Below are positions 47,140 through 55,627 of a stretch of DNA of 64,000 bases, piece after piece; the first letter of the stretch is position 1, and every line of letters starts with the position of its first letter. A program made the position numbers and the translations under genes. The DNA is taken from NCBI RefSeq assembly GCF_007990715.1, contig NZ_BJWY01000019.1, positions 19,161 to 83,160 on the forward strand. Reading direction: 5' to 3'. Source of the stretch: Nocardia seriolae NBRC 15557 (GTDB taxonomy: Bacteria > Actinomycetota > Actinomycetes > Mycobacteriales > Mycobacteriaceae). Under the pieces are notes generated by a model. The model had not been told where the DNA came from. It made no database searches and saw nothing but the letters and a program-made list of their open reading frames with translations.

Positions 47140-48531
47140 TCACCCGCACGGCTGCAGCGGGAAGCAGGCGGGCGGAATCGTGGTGTGCGGCAGCGTCGGA
47201 TCGGTGGAGTGGGTGGTCGAGGTCGTATCGACCACCGCCGGTCGATTCGGCTGCTGTTTGTCCTCGGTCGGTGTGCTGCGGCCCGTGCAGGCGATCGCGA
47301 TGATCAGGATGATCACCGCCAGCACGAGTCCGCCGATGATCGGCAGATCCTTGCGGCGACGCCGGGGGCCGGTCCCGCGTGCCGACTGCCGGGCGGCCCA
47401 CAACGGGAATCCGGCGCCGGGCTGTTGCGGCGGTGCGACAGCCGCGGGCTGCGGCCCGGGTTGCGGTCCGGGCGCGAACCCCGGCGAGGGCGGGCGCGGC
47501 GGTTGCCCACCGGGCGGGCCACCGGGCTGCGGCGGCCGATTCCCCGGAATCGGCGTCGGTGGGGGCGGCCCGCCCCGGCCCGGACCCTGCTGGGTCGGAC
47601 CCTGCCGGGTCGGACCCGACGGCGGCATCCCCGTGACCGCCGAGTACGCGGCGGCGGCCGCGGCCGCCGAGGTCGCAGCCGGGATCGCCGACTTCGCGGA
47701 CGCGCCCGCACCCCTGGAGGGAACCGCAGGACCCTGCGGCACGACCACGGGACGGCCCTGGTCCTCCGCCTCGGCCGGACGCCGCCCGGCCGGGCCGCCG
47801 CTCTCCGGCCGATCCGGGGCACCGCCCGGACTGCCCAGGGGCTCGGTCGGATACGTCGTCGGCACCGAGGGCACGATCACCTCGGTGGCCCGGCTCGCGA
47901 ACGGCAGCGGCGCGTCCCGCGCGGTGTCCGGCACCGGGAACCCCTCGGTCACCAGATCGGAAAAGCTTGCGGCGGCGGCGAACCCGAGCGCCCCGAGCGC
48001 CTGCCCGACCTGCGCGGCATCCCAGGACGCCGGGGCGCCCTCGGCCAGTGTGGTGAAATACGCGCGCAGCGAGGACGGCCCGTCGCCGATCAGGACGTCG
48101 ATACCGGCGGGCAGCGCCCCCTTCTCGAGCTTGACCCGGCTGCCCAGTTGCGGCACCAGCAGCACCAGCCCGCTCACCGGCACGTGCTCGCGCCCCGGCG
48201 CGGCCCGCAACTGCCCGGCCAGATCGACGGTCTGGCGGCGCACGCGTTCCAGCGGATCGGCGTCCCCTTCCAAGGGCGCGGGTTTGCCGTCGACCGTCCA
48301 CGGCTGGTCCTGCGCGCACGACAGCGTGCCCGCCACCCGCTCGGTGAACCCGTGCACGCCGACCACGACACAGGTCTGCGGCGTCCACACCACCACGTCG
48401 GCGTCCTGGCACTGCACGACCGCGATGCCGGGCACGGCGTGCGGCCCGCTCCAGGATTTGAGCCAGTTCACGACGGTGCGCTCGGTGCTCGACAGCCGCG
48501 ACGGGTCGTCGTTACGGACCTTCACCAACAT
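47140..48531 (-). CDS. NERD-like domain membrane protein with Pro-rich linker
   Basis: The 463-residue protein has an N-terminal region (about 1-120) resembling the NERD fold: LSSTERTVVNWLKSW, then DADVVVWTPQTCVVVGVHGF and a late LERVRRQTVDLAGQL helix. The nuclease-type Glu-x-Lys of active NERD domains is not evident. Residues about 220-390 are a Pro/Gly/Gln linker. One membrane helix (DLPIIGGLVLAVIILIIAIA, about 408-427) leads to a 35-residue Thr/Pro-rich outer tail ending in a CFPLQPC pair. Function unknown; the domain order resembles signalling or envelope proteins. Its stop abuts the stop of the convergent propeller gene with no gap. Confidence 0.65.
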   Translation of the reverse strand: MLVKVRNDDPSRLSSTERTVVNWLKSWSGPHAVPGIAVVQCQDADVVVWTPQTCVVVGVHGFTERVAGTLSCAQDQPWTVDGKPAPLEGDADPLERVRRQTVDLAGQLRAAPGREHVPVSGLVLLVPQLGSRVKLEKGALPAGIDVLIGDGPSSLRAYFTTLAEGAPASWDAAQVGQALGALGFAAAASFSDLVTEGFPVPDTARDAPLPFASRATEVIVPSVPTTYPTEPLGSPGGAPDRPESGGPAGRRPAEAEDQGRPVVVPQGPAVPSRGAGASAKSAIPAATSAAAAAAAYSAVTGMPPSGPTRQGPTQQGPGRGGPPPPTPIPGNRPPQPGGPPGGQPPRPPSPGFAPGPQPGPQPAAVAPPQQPGAGFPLWAARQSARGTGPRRRRKDLPIIGGLVLAVIILIIAIACTGRSTPTEDKQQPNRPAVVDTTSTTHSTDPTLPHTTIPPACFPLQPCG

Positions 48532-48718
48532 CCCAGACCACCTCTGACCGATGCCTCTACCTGCCGGCCGCCCGAACCCGTCGCCGCGACCACCTTACGG
48601 GGTCGCGGCGTTCTCGCGCGGCCGAAAATGTTCGGTCGGGGCGAATCGTCTTGCGCGGCAGCAAGATCATTCTGCATCCTTCGCGGTGCCGTCGCGCAGG
48701 GGGAGCCCTACCCGGCGG

Positions 48719-50167
48719 TCAGCTTCCGATGGATCCGACATACCCGTCAGGACGGACGAGTATGCGGGTGCCGTCGGACGCGCCGTACGCACGCCGTGCA
48801 TGGCCGCCGGAATCGGCGAGTTCACCGTCGCCGGACGCGAATTCCGCCGCGACGAGGCGAACGATCCTGGTATCGACCGGGATCGGACCGGTGGGTTCGG
48901 TTCCGGGTCCGAACAGCAGCAATGTCGCGTGCGGTCCGGCGAACAGCTCGAACAGGCGCACGGACTTGCCGTTCGCGTCGGTGAGCGGCGCATCGGGCGC
49001 GCGATCGCCGGTCCGCAGTGCCTCGGCCGTATCGGCCGGATCGCGGTAGCTGAGATCGAGCTGGTGGGTGCCCTCCCGGTCCATGGCGTCCGGGTCGCCA
49101 TTGAGGGTCTTGTCGAGCAGCGCACTGCTCAAGCCCAGGATCCGCGCGGCGACACTGCGCCGTTCGGTCTCGTAGGTGTCCAGCAGCGCCTCGCTGGCGG
49201 GCCCGGGCTCGCGCAGCGCGGTGGCGAGTTTCCAGCCCAGGTTGTGGGCGTCCTGCACCCCGGTATTGAGGCCCTGCCCGCCGGTCGGGGGATGCACATG
49301 CGCGGCGTCACCGGACAGGAACGCCCGCCCCGCCCGACAGTGCTGCGCCAAACGGACATTCGGCCGCCACACCGTCGACCAGGTGAGGTCGCTGAGCACG
49401 ATGTCGGTGCGTCCGGACCGCCGGGTGACGTAATCCTGCAACACCTCCAGGCTGGTGTCGGAGTCCGCGGCCAGCCCGGTCGCGAACTGGAATTTGCGCC
49501 CGCCGGGCAAGGGCATCAACGCGATCCCGTCCATCGGCGCGGCCGAATCGGCGAACCAGTAGCCCACCGAATGATCGAGCGCATCGGCGCGGACGTCGCC
49601 CAGCAGCATGCGGATCGACTCGTCGGTGCTGCCCTCGAACGCGATGCCGAGCGCCTTGCGCACCGTGGAGCGCCCGCCGTCCGCGCCGACCAGATACGCC
49701 ACCCGCACGGTCTCGGTCGCACCCGCGTGCTCGAGCGTCGCGCTCACCCCGTCGGCGTCGGCCTCGAATTCCGCCAGCGCCGTGCCCGATTCGACCCGCA
49801 CCCCGAATTCGGCCAGCCGGTCTCGCAGCACCGCCTCGGTGTCGGCCTGGGCCAGCACCCACGGATTCGGGTGCGGCACCTCGGGACTCGGCTCCCGCCA
49901 GGCGCTCATCCGCCGCTCGGTCACGAACTGCCCGTCCAGGTGCACCAGCAGCGGCGCCTGCGGCGCGCCCTGAGTCAGTACGGCGTCGAGCACGCCCAGA
50001 TCCTCGAAGACCTCGAGGGTGCGCGGCTGGATGCCGTCCCCGCGCGAGCCGGCGAAGAACTCCTCGGCCTTGTCGACAACGCGGATCGCGATGCCGCGGC
50101 GGGCCAGTTCGATGGTGAGGGTGAGGCCCGTCGGCCCGGCTCCGGCAATGAGGACCTGCGGATTCAT
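48719..50167 (-). CDS. FAD-dependent aromatic hydroxylase (PheA/TfdB-type monooxygenase)
   Basis: The ATG at 50167 follows TAGGAG by 5 bases and gives 482 residues. Motifs are VLIAGAGPTGLTLTIELARRG (dinucleotide binding, read as GAGPTGL), DGIQPRTLEVFEDLG, the DG fingerprint YLVGADGGRSTVRKALG and the GD motif FLSGDAAHVHPPTGGQGLN. The C-terminal 100 residues form a thioredoxin-like domain (FELFAGPHATLLLFGPG). It hydroxylates a phenolic or polyketide substrate with NAD(P)H and O2. The divergent TetR gene and twin operators suggest induction by the substrate. Confidence 0.9.
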   Translation of the reverse strand: MNPQVLIAGAGPTGLTLTIELARRGIAIRVVDKAEEFFAGSRGDGIQPRTLEVFEDLGVLDAVLTQGAPQAPLLVHLDGQFVTERRMSAWREPSPEVPHPNPWVLAQADTEAVLRDRLAEFGVRVESGTALAEFEADADGVSATLEHAGATETVRVAYLVGADGGRSTVRKALGIAFEGSTDESIRMLLGDVRADALDHSVGYWFADSAAPMDGIALMPLPGGRKFQFATGLAADSDTSLEVLQDYVTRRSGRTDIVLSDLTWSTVWRPNVRLAQHCRAGRAFLSGDAAHVHPPTGGQGLNTGVQDAHNLGWKLATALREPGPASEALLDTYETERRSVAARILGLSSALLDKTLNGDPDAMDREGTHQLDLSYRDPADTAEALRTGDRAPDAPLTDANGKSVRLFELFAGPHATLLLFGPGTEPTGPIPVDTRIVRLVAAEFASGDGELADSGGHARRAYGASDGTRILVRPDGYVGSIGS

Positions 50168-50182
50168 GGCGACTCCTAAAAC

Positions 50183-50211
50183 TGAATTGTGATTCACTGA
50201 ATGTGGATTCA
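50183..50211. promoter_or_regulatory. Twin TetR operators TGAAT-N4-ATTCA
   Basis: TGAATTGTGATTCA (50183-50196) and TGAATGTGGATTCA (50198-50211) are two direct copies of the palindrome TGAAT-N4-ATTCA, 15 bases centre to centre. They fill the gap between the divergent monooxygenase and TetR genes, 16 and 41 bases from the two starts. Confidence 0.7.
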
Positions 50212-50251
50212 GTATTGAGGGTGGTACGTTCCGCTGTCAAGGAGGTGGATC

Positions 50252-50857
50252 ATGGCAGCCCGCCGCAGCGAGAAATCGGCCGAGACCGAGCAGGCGCTCA
50301 AGCACGCCGCCCGGCGGCTGTTCGCCGAACGCGGCTACCTGAACACCAAGATCACCGACATCACCGCGGCCGCCGGCCGGGCCGCGGGCTCGTTCTACAA
50401 CCACTTCGCGAGCAAGGAAGAGCTGCTCCAGGCGCTGCTGAAAGACCTTGCCGAGGAAAGCGATATCGCCACCGAGGATCCGGCGCACAGCGCCGATTTC
50501 ACCGACCCCGCCTCGGTGCGCTTCCACGTCGCCAGCTACTGGGACTTCGCCCGCAAGAACTGGCCGGTGCTGCGCGCGGTACAGCAGGCGGCTCTGGTCA
50601 ATGACGAGTTCGCCCGCATCTCAGCGCGTTTCGCGACCGAGCAGCGCGAAGCGGTCGCCGATCACCTCGACGGCTTCGCCGCCGCGGGACTGCGGCTGCC
50701 CGCCGGTGCGGACGCGAGTCTGGCGATGGTGTTCCTGATGGTGCAGGGACTGTTGCAGGCGGTCGAGGAGGGCGGCCTGACGCTCACCGACGAGCAGGCT
50801 GTGAACGCCCTGACGGCCTTCGCCTATCGCGGCCTCACCGGTCGCGACATCGAATAG
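50252..50857 (+). CDS. TetR-family transcriptional regulator
   Basis: The ATG follows AAGGAGG by 6 bases and gives 201 residues. The DNA-binding domain is ALKHAARRLFAERGYLNTKI, then TDITAAAGRAAGSFYNHFASKEELL. The ligand domain contains YWDFARKNWPVLRAVQQAAL. It is divergent from the FAD monooxygenase gene and flanked by twin palindromes, the standard layout of a repressor that is released by the substrate of the enzyme it controls. Confidence 0.9.
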   Translation: MAARRSEKSAETEQALKHAARRLFAERGYLNTKITDITAAAGRAAGSFYNHFASKEELLQALLKDLAEESDIATEDPAHSADFTDPASVRFHVASYWDFARKNWPVLRAVQQAALVNDEFARISARFATEQREAVADHLDGFAAAGLRLPAGADASLAMVFLMVQGLLQAVEEGGLTLTDEQAVNALTAFAYRGLTGRDIE

Positions 50858-50893
50858 CCGAAAACCCCGGGGCGCGAGGCCGTTCGAGCCCGC

Positions 50894-50995
50894 GCTGCGG
50901 AACACCCCGGGCTGCTGAATGCCCCGCGCGGCTGAAGGTCCCGGGCTGCTGAAGGTCCCGGGCTGCTGAAGGTCCCGGGCTGCTGAAGGTCCCGC
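50894..50995. repeat. 17-bp tandem repeat, six units
   Basis: Six head-to-tail 17-base units fill 50894-50995. The consensus is GCTGCTGAAGGTCCCGG; units 5 is exact with unit 4, and the outer units differ at 2-5 positions. The array lies between the convergent TetR and qor genes. Because 17 is not a multiple of 3 the array cannot encode a repeating peptide. There are no spacers, so it is not CRISPR. Confidence 0.85.
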
Positions 50996-51063
50996 GCGGC
51001 GGCGGGGTCCTGCGTGGCTTCGGCGTTCGCGCGTTCGCCTCGATGACTGCGCGTGCTCGGAAC

Positions 51064-52029
51064 TCAGGGCACCAGCACGATCGAGCCGGTGGTCTTGCGG
51101 CCCTCCAGATCCCGGTGCGCGCGCTCGGCCTCGGCCAGAGGGTAGCTGCCGCCGATCCGGATGCGCAGCGTGCCGTCGGCGATGGCGTTCATGATATCGC
51201 CTGCGCGCCACAGCAATTCGGCCCGATCGCGGGTGTAGTGCACCAGCGTCGGCCGTGTCACGAACAGCGAGCCCAGCGGATTGAGCCGCTGCAGATCGAA
51301 CGGCGGCACCGGCCCGCTGGCCGCGCCGAACAGCGCCACCATCCCGCGAACCCGGGTGGCGGCCAGACTGGCCTCGAAGGTGGATGCCCCGACCCCGTCG
51401 TAAGCGGCGGCCACCCCGACGCCGTCGGTGAGTTCCCTTACCCGCGTGGCGATCTCGTCGTCGTAGCGCAGCACCTCGGCGGCCCCGGCGTCGCGGGAGA
51501 GCTTCTCCTTGTCGTCGGTGGACACCGTGGTGATCACGTGCACCCCGCGCGCCGAGAGCAGCTGGGTAAGGATCAGCCCGACCCCGCCCGCGCCCGCGTG
51601 CACCAGCACCGACTCACCCGGCTCGGGCTTGTAGATGGATTCGGTGAGGTAGTGCGCGGTCATCCCCTGCAGCAGCGCCGACGCCGCCACCGCCGCGTCG
51701 ACCCCGTCGGGCACCGGAATCGCCACGGCCGCAGGCACGACCACCAGTTCGGCGTAACTGCCCGGCGCCGCCGCCCACGCCACCCGATCCCCGACCCGGA
51801 ACTCGGTGACGTCGGGCCCGACCGCGGTCACCACGCCGCTGCCCTCGGCCCCCGGGATGTAGGGTACCGGCGTCGGGTAGCGCCCGGTCCGAATATAGGT
51901 GTCGATGAAGTTGATTCCGACGGCCTGCGTCCGCACCAGCAGCTGTCCGGGCCCGGCCTGGGGGTCTGCCACCTCCACCGGCAGCAGGACATCGGGACCG
52001 CCGTGCTCGGAAACCTGGATGGCGCGCAT
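51064..52029 (-). CDS. qor: NADPH:quinone reductase (zinc-free MDR family)
   Basis: The 321-residue enzyme has the quinone oxidoreductase features: VGINFIDTYIRTGRYP, the NADPH fold motif VLVHAGAGGVGLILTQLLSARG, YDGVGASTFEASLA and HRDLEGRKTTGSIVL at the end. No zinc ligands are present. It reduces quinones with NADPH. In mycobacteria a qor gene also lies close to ctaB and tkt, so its presence here fits the conserved neighbourhood, although 7 kb of other genes now intervene. Confidence 0.92.
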   Translation of the reverse strand: MRAIQVSEHGGPDVLLPVEVADPQAGPGQLLVRTQAVGINFIDTYIRTGRYPTPVPYIPGAEGSGVVTAVGPDVTEFRVGDRVAWAAAPGSYAELVVVPAAVAIPVPDGVDAAVAASALLQGMTAHYLTESIYKPEPGESVLVHAGAGGVGLILTQLLSARGVHVITTVSTDDKEKLSRDAGAAEVLRYDDEIATRVRELTDGVGVAAAYDGVGASTFEASLAATRVRGMVALFGAASGPVPPFDLQRLNPLGSLFVTRPTLVHYTRDRAELLWRAGDIMNAIADGTLRIRIGGSYPLAEAERAHRDLEGRKTTGSIVLVP

Positions 52030-52148
52030 GATTCCAGTTCTACACCCGGCCCGGCAGCCGCCCCATCCGGCCCGCCGCGGCGGCTCGGCGACTGTGAGAT
52101 GCGCGGCGCGTCATGGACGCCCGATTACCCGTGGGTAAACTGCGGCCC

Positions 52149-52499
52149 ATGAGCGCTACTGCCGCCCCGGCATCCGAGAAGATCTCGCCGTCCGTCGTGG
52201 ATTCCGTGAAGGGGTTCGTGGCCGAGCACGGCGGATCCGCCACCGCGGTGCCGCAGCCCATCGGCCGCATCGGCGTCCGGGTGACCCTGGTCGGCGCCGA
52301 CGGCGTCCTCGGCGACCGCGTCGTGGGCTCCCTCGCGGCCGCCAAGTCCCTCGTCGAGACCGTGGACGGCCTGTCCGAGACCGAGGAATGGGACCGCGAG
52401 CTCATCTCGAAGGTCACCCCCGCGAAGGGCCACTGGGCCAGGATGGCAGGCTGGGTGGCCAAGCAGAAGCGATTCCCCAAGGCGCGCAACGAGAAGTGA
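52149..52499 (+). CDS. Conserved hypothetical protein
   Basis: From the ATG at 52149 the product is 116 residues; an upstream ATG at 52113 would add 12 residues without a ribosome site. The sequence is soluble, with VVDSVKGFVAEHGGSATAVP, the IGRIGVRVTLVGADGVLGDR strand region and a basic end HWARMAGWVAKQKRFPKARN. I do not recognise a named domain. Codon use and a clean position 41 bases before the GntR gene support a real gene, possibly in one transcript with it. Confidence 0.7.
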   Translation: MSATAAPASEKISPSVVDSVKGFVAEHGGSATAVPQPIGRIGVRVTLVGADGVLGDRVVGSLAAAKSLVETVDGLSETEEWDRELISKVTPAKGHWARMAGWVAKQKRFPKARNEK

Positions 52500-52540
52500 C
52501 CGCGCCCGCAGCCGGCGGGGGCGGAAAGGACCGGATCGAC

Positions 52541-53251
52541 GTGTCAGGGCGTGTGACCAAGCAAGCGCAACTCCGTTCGGCGCTGACCACCCTGTGCGCG
52601 AATCTGCGTCCCGGCGAGATGCTGCCCAGCGAACGCCAGTTGTGCGACGACTACCGCGTCAGCCGCATGACCGTGCGCGAGGTGCTGGGCCAGCTCGAAT
52701 CCGAAGGCGTCATCACCCGCATCCCCGGCAAGGGCACCTTCGTGGCCGAGCGGGTGGCGCGCTCGCGCCTGCACATGGCCTCGTTCTCCGATGACATGCG
52801 CCGGCTGGGTCGCACCCCGAGCACGGTGGTGCTGCACACCGATTACGCGGTGCCGCCGCCGTCCTCGATGACCGCGCTGGGGCTGGCCGCGAATGTGAAG
52901 GCGTTCCACCTGGTTCGGCTGCGGCTGGCCGACGGGCTGCCGATGTCCATCGACGACGGCTGGTACCGCGCCGATCTGCTGCCCGAGCTGCTCGATCAGG
53001 AACTCACCCAGTCGCTCTACGCGCTGTTCTCGCGCGAGTACGGCTGCCCCATCGACCGCGCCGAGCAGAGCGTGCGCGCGGTGGCCGCCGACGAGCGCCA
53101 CGCGGGCTGGCTGGGCACCGAACCCGGTTCTCCGCTACTGGCTTTCGACCGCATCTCCTATTCGCGCGACCGCGCGGTCGAGCACGCGCAGTCCTGGTAC
53201 CGGGCCGACCGCTACCAGGTCTACATGACCGTCTCCGCCGAGGACAGCTAG
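52541..53251 (+). CDS. GntR/HutC-family regulator of the GlcNAc locus (DasR/NagR-like)
   Basis: The GTG at 52541 follows AAAGGA by about 10 bases and gives 236 residues. The winged helix reads LRPGEMLPSERQLCDDYRVS, then RMTVREVLGQLESEGVITRI with GKGTFV. The rest is a UTRA ligand domain (FSDDMRRLGRTPST, ASVEQSVRAV-like AEQSVRAVAADE). Members of this family (DasR, NagR/YvoA) sense GlcNAc-6-P or GlcN-6-P. Position next to the GlcNAc PTS genes and dre-like palindromes between EIIB and EIIC support that role here. Confidence 0.88.
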   Translation: MSGRVTKQAQLRSALTTLCANLRPGEMLPSERQLCDDYRVSRMTVREVLGQLESEGVITRIPGKGTFVAERVARSRLHMASFSDDMRRLGRTPSTVVLHTDYAVPPPSSMTALGLAANVKAFHLVRLRLADGLPMSIDDGWYRADLLPELLDQELTQSLYALFSREYGCPIDRAEQSVRAVAADERHAGWLGTEPGSPLLAFDRISYSRDRAVEHAQSWYRADRYQVYMTVSAEDS

Positions 53252-53271
53252 CCCAAGCCCCGGAAACGATT

Positions 53272-53301
53272 GAGCCGCCGCCCGATTCGGGGCGGCGGCT
53301 C
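53272..53301. terminator. Bidirectional terminator between gntR-type gene and EIIA
   Basis: GAGCCGCCGCCC (53272-53283) and GGGCGGCGGCTC (53290-53301) are perfect 12-base arms around a 6-base loop, placed 20 bases after both convergent stops. Confidence 0.75.
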
Positions 53302-53321
53302 GATTCGTCTCTACCCGCGGC

Positions 53322-53771
53322 TCACATGGAGAACAGGACCGAGCCGGTGGTGACCGGGCCGGTGACGGTGTTCTGTGCCGAGCCCGGGGCGCTGTCCATG
53401 ACCACGACCGGCACCGCGGCGCTCAGGCCGAGCCGGCGAACGGCATTGGGGGAGAAGGTGATCAGGGGATCACCGGCGGCGACCCGGTCGCCCTCGGCCG
53501 CCTTGACCTCGAACAGGTCCGCCTTGCCGACGGTGTCGATGCCGACGTGCAGCAGCACCCCGGTGCCCTCGTCGGTGACGATGACCGCGGCGTGCGGGTG
53601 CAGCTTGACGATGGATCCGGCGACCGGGGCGACCACCGTGGTGGCGGCATCGGTGTCGAGGGGTTCGATGGCCACGCCCGCGCCCACCATCTCCGCGGAG
53701 AAGACCGGGTCGGGGACCTCGGACATGGGCATGGCGACGCCGTCCAGCGGCGCGAGAATCTCGGTGCTCAT
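53322..53771 (-). CDS. PTS glucose-family EIIA component
   Basis: The ATG at 53771 gives 149 residues of the EIIA-Glc/Crr fold. Features are ILAPLDGVAMPMSEVPDPVF, the buried His in KLHPHAAVIVTDEG and the phosphorylated His in GVLLHVGIDTVG, ending TGSVLFSM-like. It accepts phosphate from HPr and passes it to EIIB. It lies 5 bases after the EIIB gene on the same strand and so is co-transcribed with it from the dre-controlled promoter. Confidence 0.93.
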   Translation of the reverse strand: MSTEILAPLDGVAMPMSEVPDPVFSAEMVGAGVAIEPLDTDAATTVVAPVAGSIVKLHPHAAVIVTDEGTGVLLHVGIDTVGKADLFEVKAAEGDRVAAGDPLITFSPNAVRRLGLSAAVPVVVMDSAPGSAQNTVTGPVTTGSVLFSM

Positions 53772-53776
53772 GGCGC

Positions 53777-54007
53777 TCAGAGCATGTCGTTGATGTCTTC
53801 GGCCAGGGCGTCGGCCGTCGGGCCGACCACGACCTGCACCGCGGCACCGGCCTTGACGACCCCGTGCGCGCCCGCGGCCTTCAGTGCCTTCTCGTCGACC
53901 TTGCTGGCATCCTTGATCTCGCAGCGCAGGCGGGTGATGCAGCCCTCCACCTCGATGATGTTGTCCAGGCCACCCAGGCCGGCGACGATTTGATTCGCTT
54001 TCGACAT
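53777..54007 (-). CDS. PTS glucose/N-acetylglucosamine-type EIIB component
   Basis: The 76-residue protein is a free EIIB domain of the glucose superfamily: IVAGLGGLDNIIEVEGCITRL with the phosphorylated Cys (residue 23), then LKAAGAHGVVKAGAAVQVVVG. GGAGGA precedes the ATG by 4 bases. It relays phosphate from EIIA to the sugar bound by EIIC. In most bacteria it is fused to EIIC; here it is a separate gene, divergent from EIIC, as in streptomycete NagF-type systems. Confidence 0.93.
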   Translation of the reverse strand: MSKANQIVAGLGGLDNIIEVEGCITRLRCEIKDASKVDEKALKAAGAHGVVKAGAAVQVVVGPTADALAEDINDML

Positions 54008-54037
54008 GATTTCCTCCGAGCGTGTCGAGTAGACAAA

Positions 54038-54053
54038 ACTGGTTATAACCAGT
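54038..54053. promoter_or_regulatory. dre-like operator 1
   Basis: ACTGGTTATAACCAGT is a perfect 16-base palindrome of the DasR/NagR type (TGG...CCA arms). It lies 31 bases upstream of the EIIB start. Confidence 0.75.
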
Positions 54054-54058
54054 ATATG

Positions 54059-54074
54059 TCTGGTTATAACCAGT
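54059..54074. promoter_or_regulatory. dre-like operator 2
   Basis: TCTGGTTATAACCAGT repeats operator 1 except at its first base, 21 bases centre to centre from it, and lies 58 bases before the EIIC start. Confidence 0.72.
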
Positions 54075-54081
54075 CACGGTA

Positions 54082-54097
54082 ACTGGCGTTGAACAGT
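54082..54097. promoter_or_regulatory. Degenerate third dre-like site
   Basis: ACTGGCGTTGAACAGT keeps the outer bases (ACTGG...CAGT) of the two operators at a further 23-base spacing. It may be a weak third site, but the match is partial. Confidence 0.35.
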
Positions 54098-54131
54098 ACG
54101 CGTGACTCCAATCACAGACTGAGGACCACCC

Positions 54132-55363
<1,232 letters not shown>

Positions 55364-55367
<4 letters not shown>

Positions 55368-55627
55368 TCACTCGCACCGCCGTCGTCGCGTCCAAGACCG
55401 GGCTGCACGCCCGTCCCGCCGCCCTGTTCGCCAAGGCCGCCGGGGAAGCCGGTGTCCCCGTGCGGATCTCGGTGGACGGCAAGGATCCCGTGGCCGCCAA
55501 CAGCCTGCTGCAGGTGATGACCCTGGGCGCCAAGCAGGGTGACACGGTCACCCTGCACGCCGAGGACGGGTCCGAGGCGGCCCTGGACAAGCTGGTCGGG
55601 ATGCTGGAGACCGATCTTGACGCGTGA
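55364..55627 (+). CDS. ptsH: PTS phosphocarrier protein HPr
   Basis: The 87-residue protein has the HPr active-site motif KTGLHARPAALFAKAA with His15-type histidine. ANSLLQVMTLGAKQGD replaces the regulatory Ser46 region (a Ser is still present at NSL), and LDKLVGMLETDLDA is the last helix. It takes phosphate from EI and gives it to EIIA. Its ATG overlaps the EIIC stop (ATGA), and its end overlaps the EI start. Confidence 0.95.

Noticed and set aside
50894..50995. Possible CRISPR array
   Set aside because: Units are contiguous, 17 bases long and have no spacers; no cas genes are present.
50621..51211. Minus-strand open frame through the 17-bp repeats with QQPG-like peptides
   Set aside because: It overlaps both real flanking genes, and a 17-base period cannot encode a stable repeat peptide.
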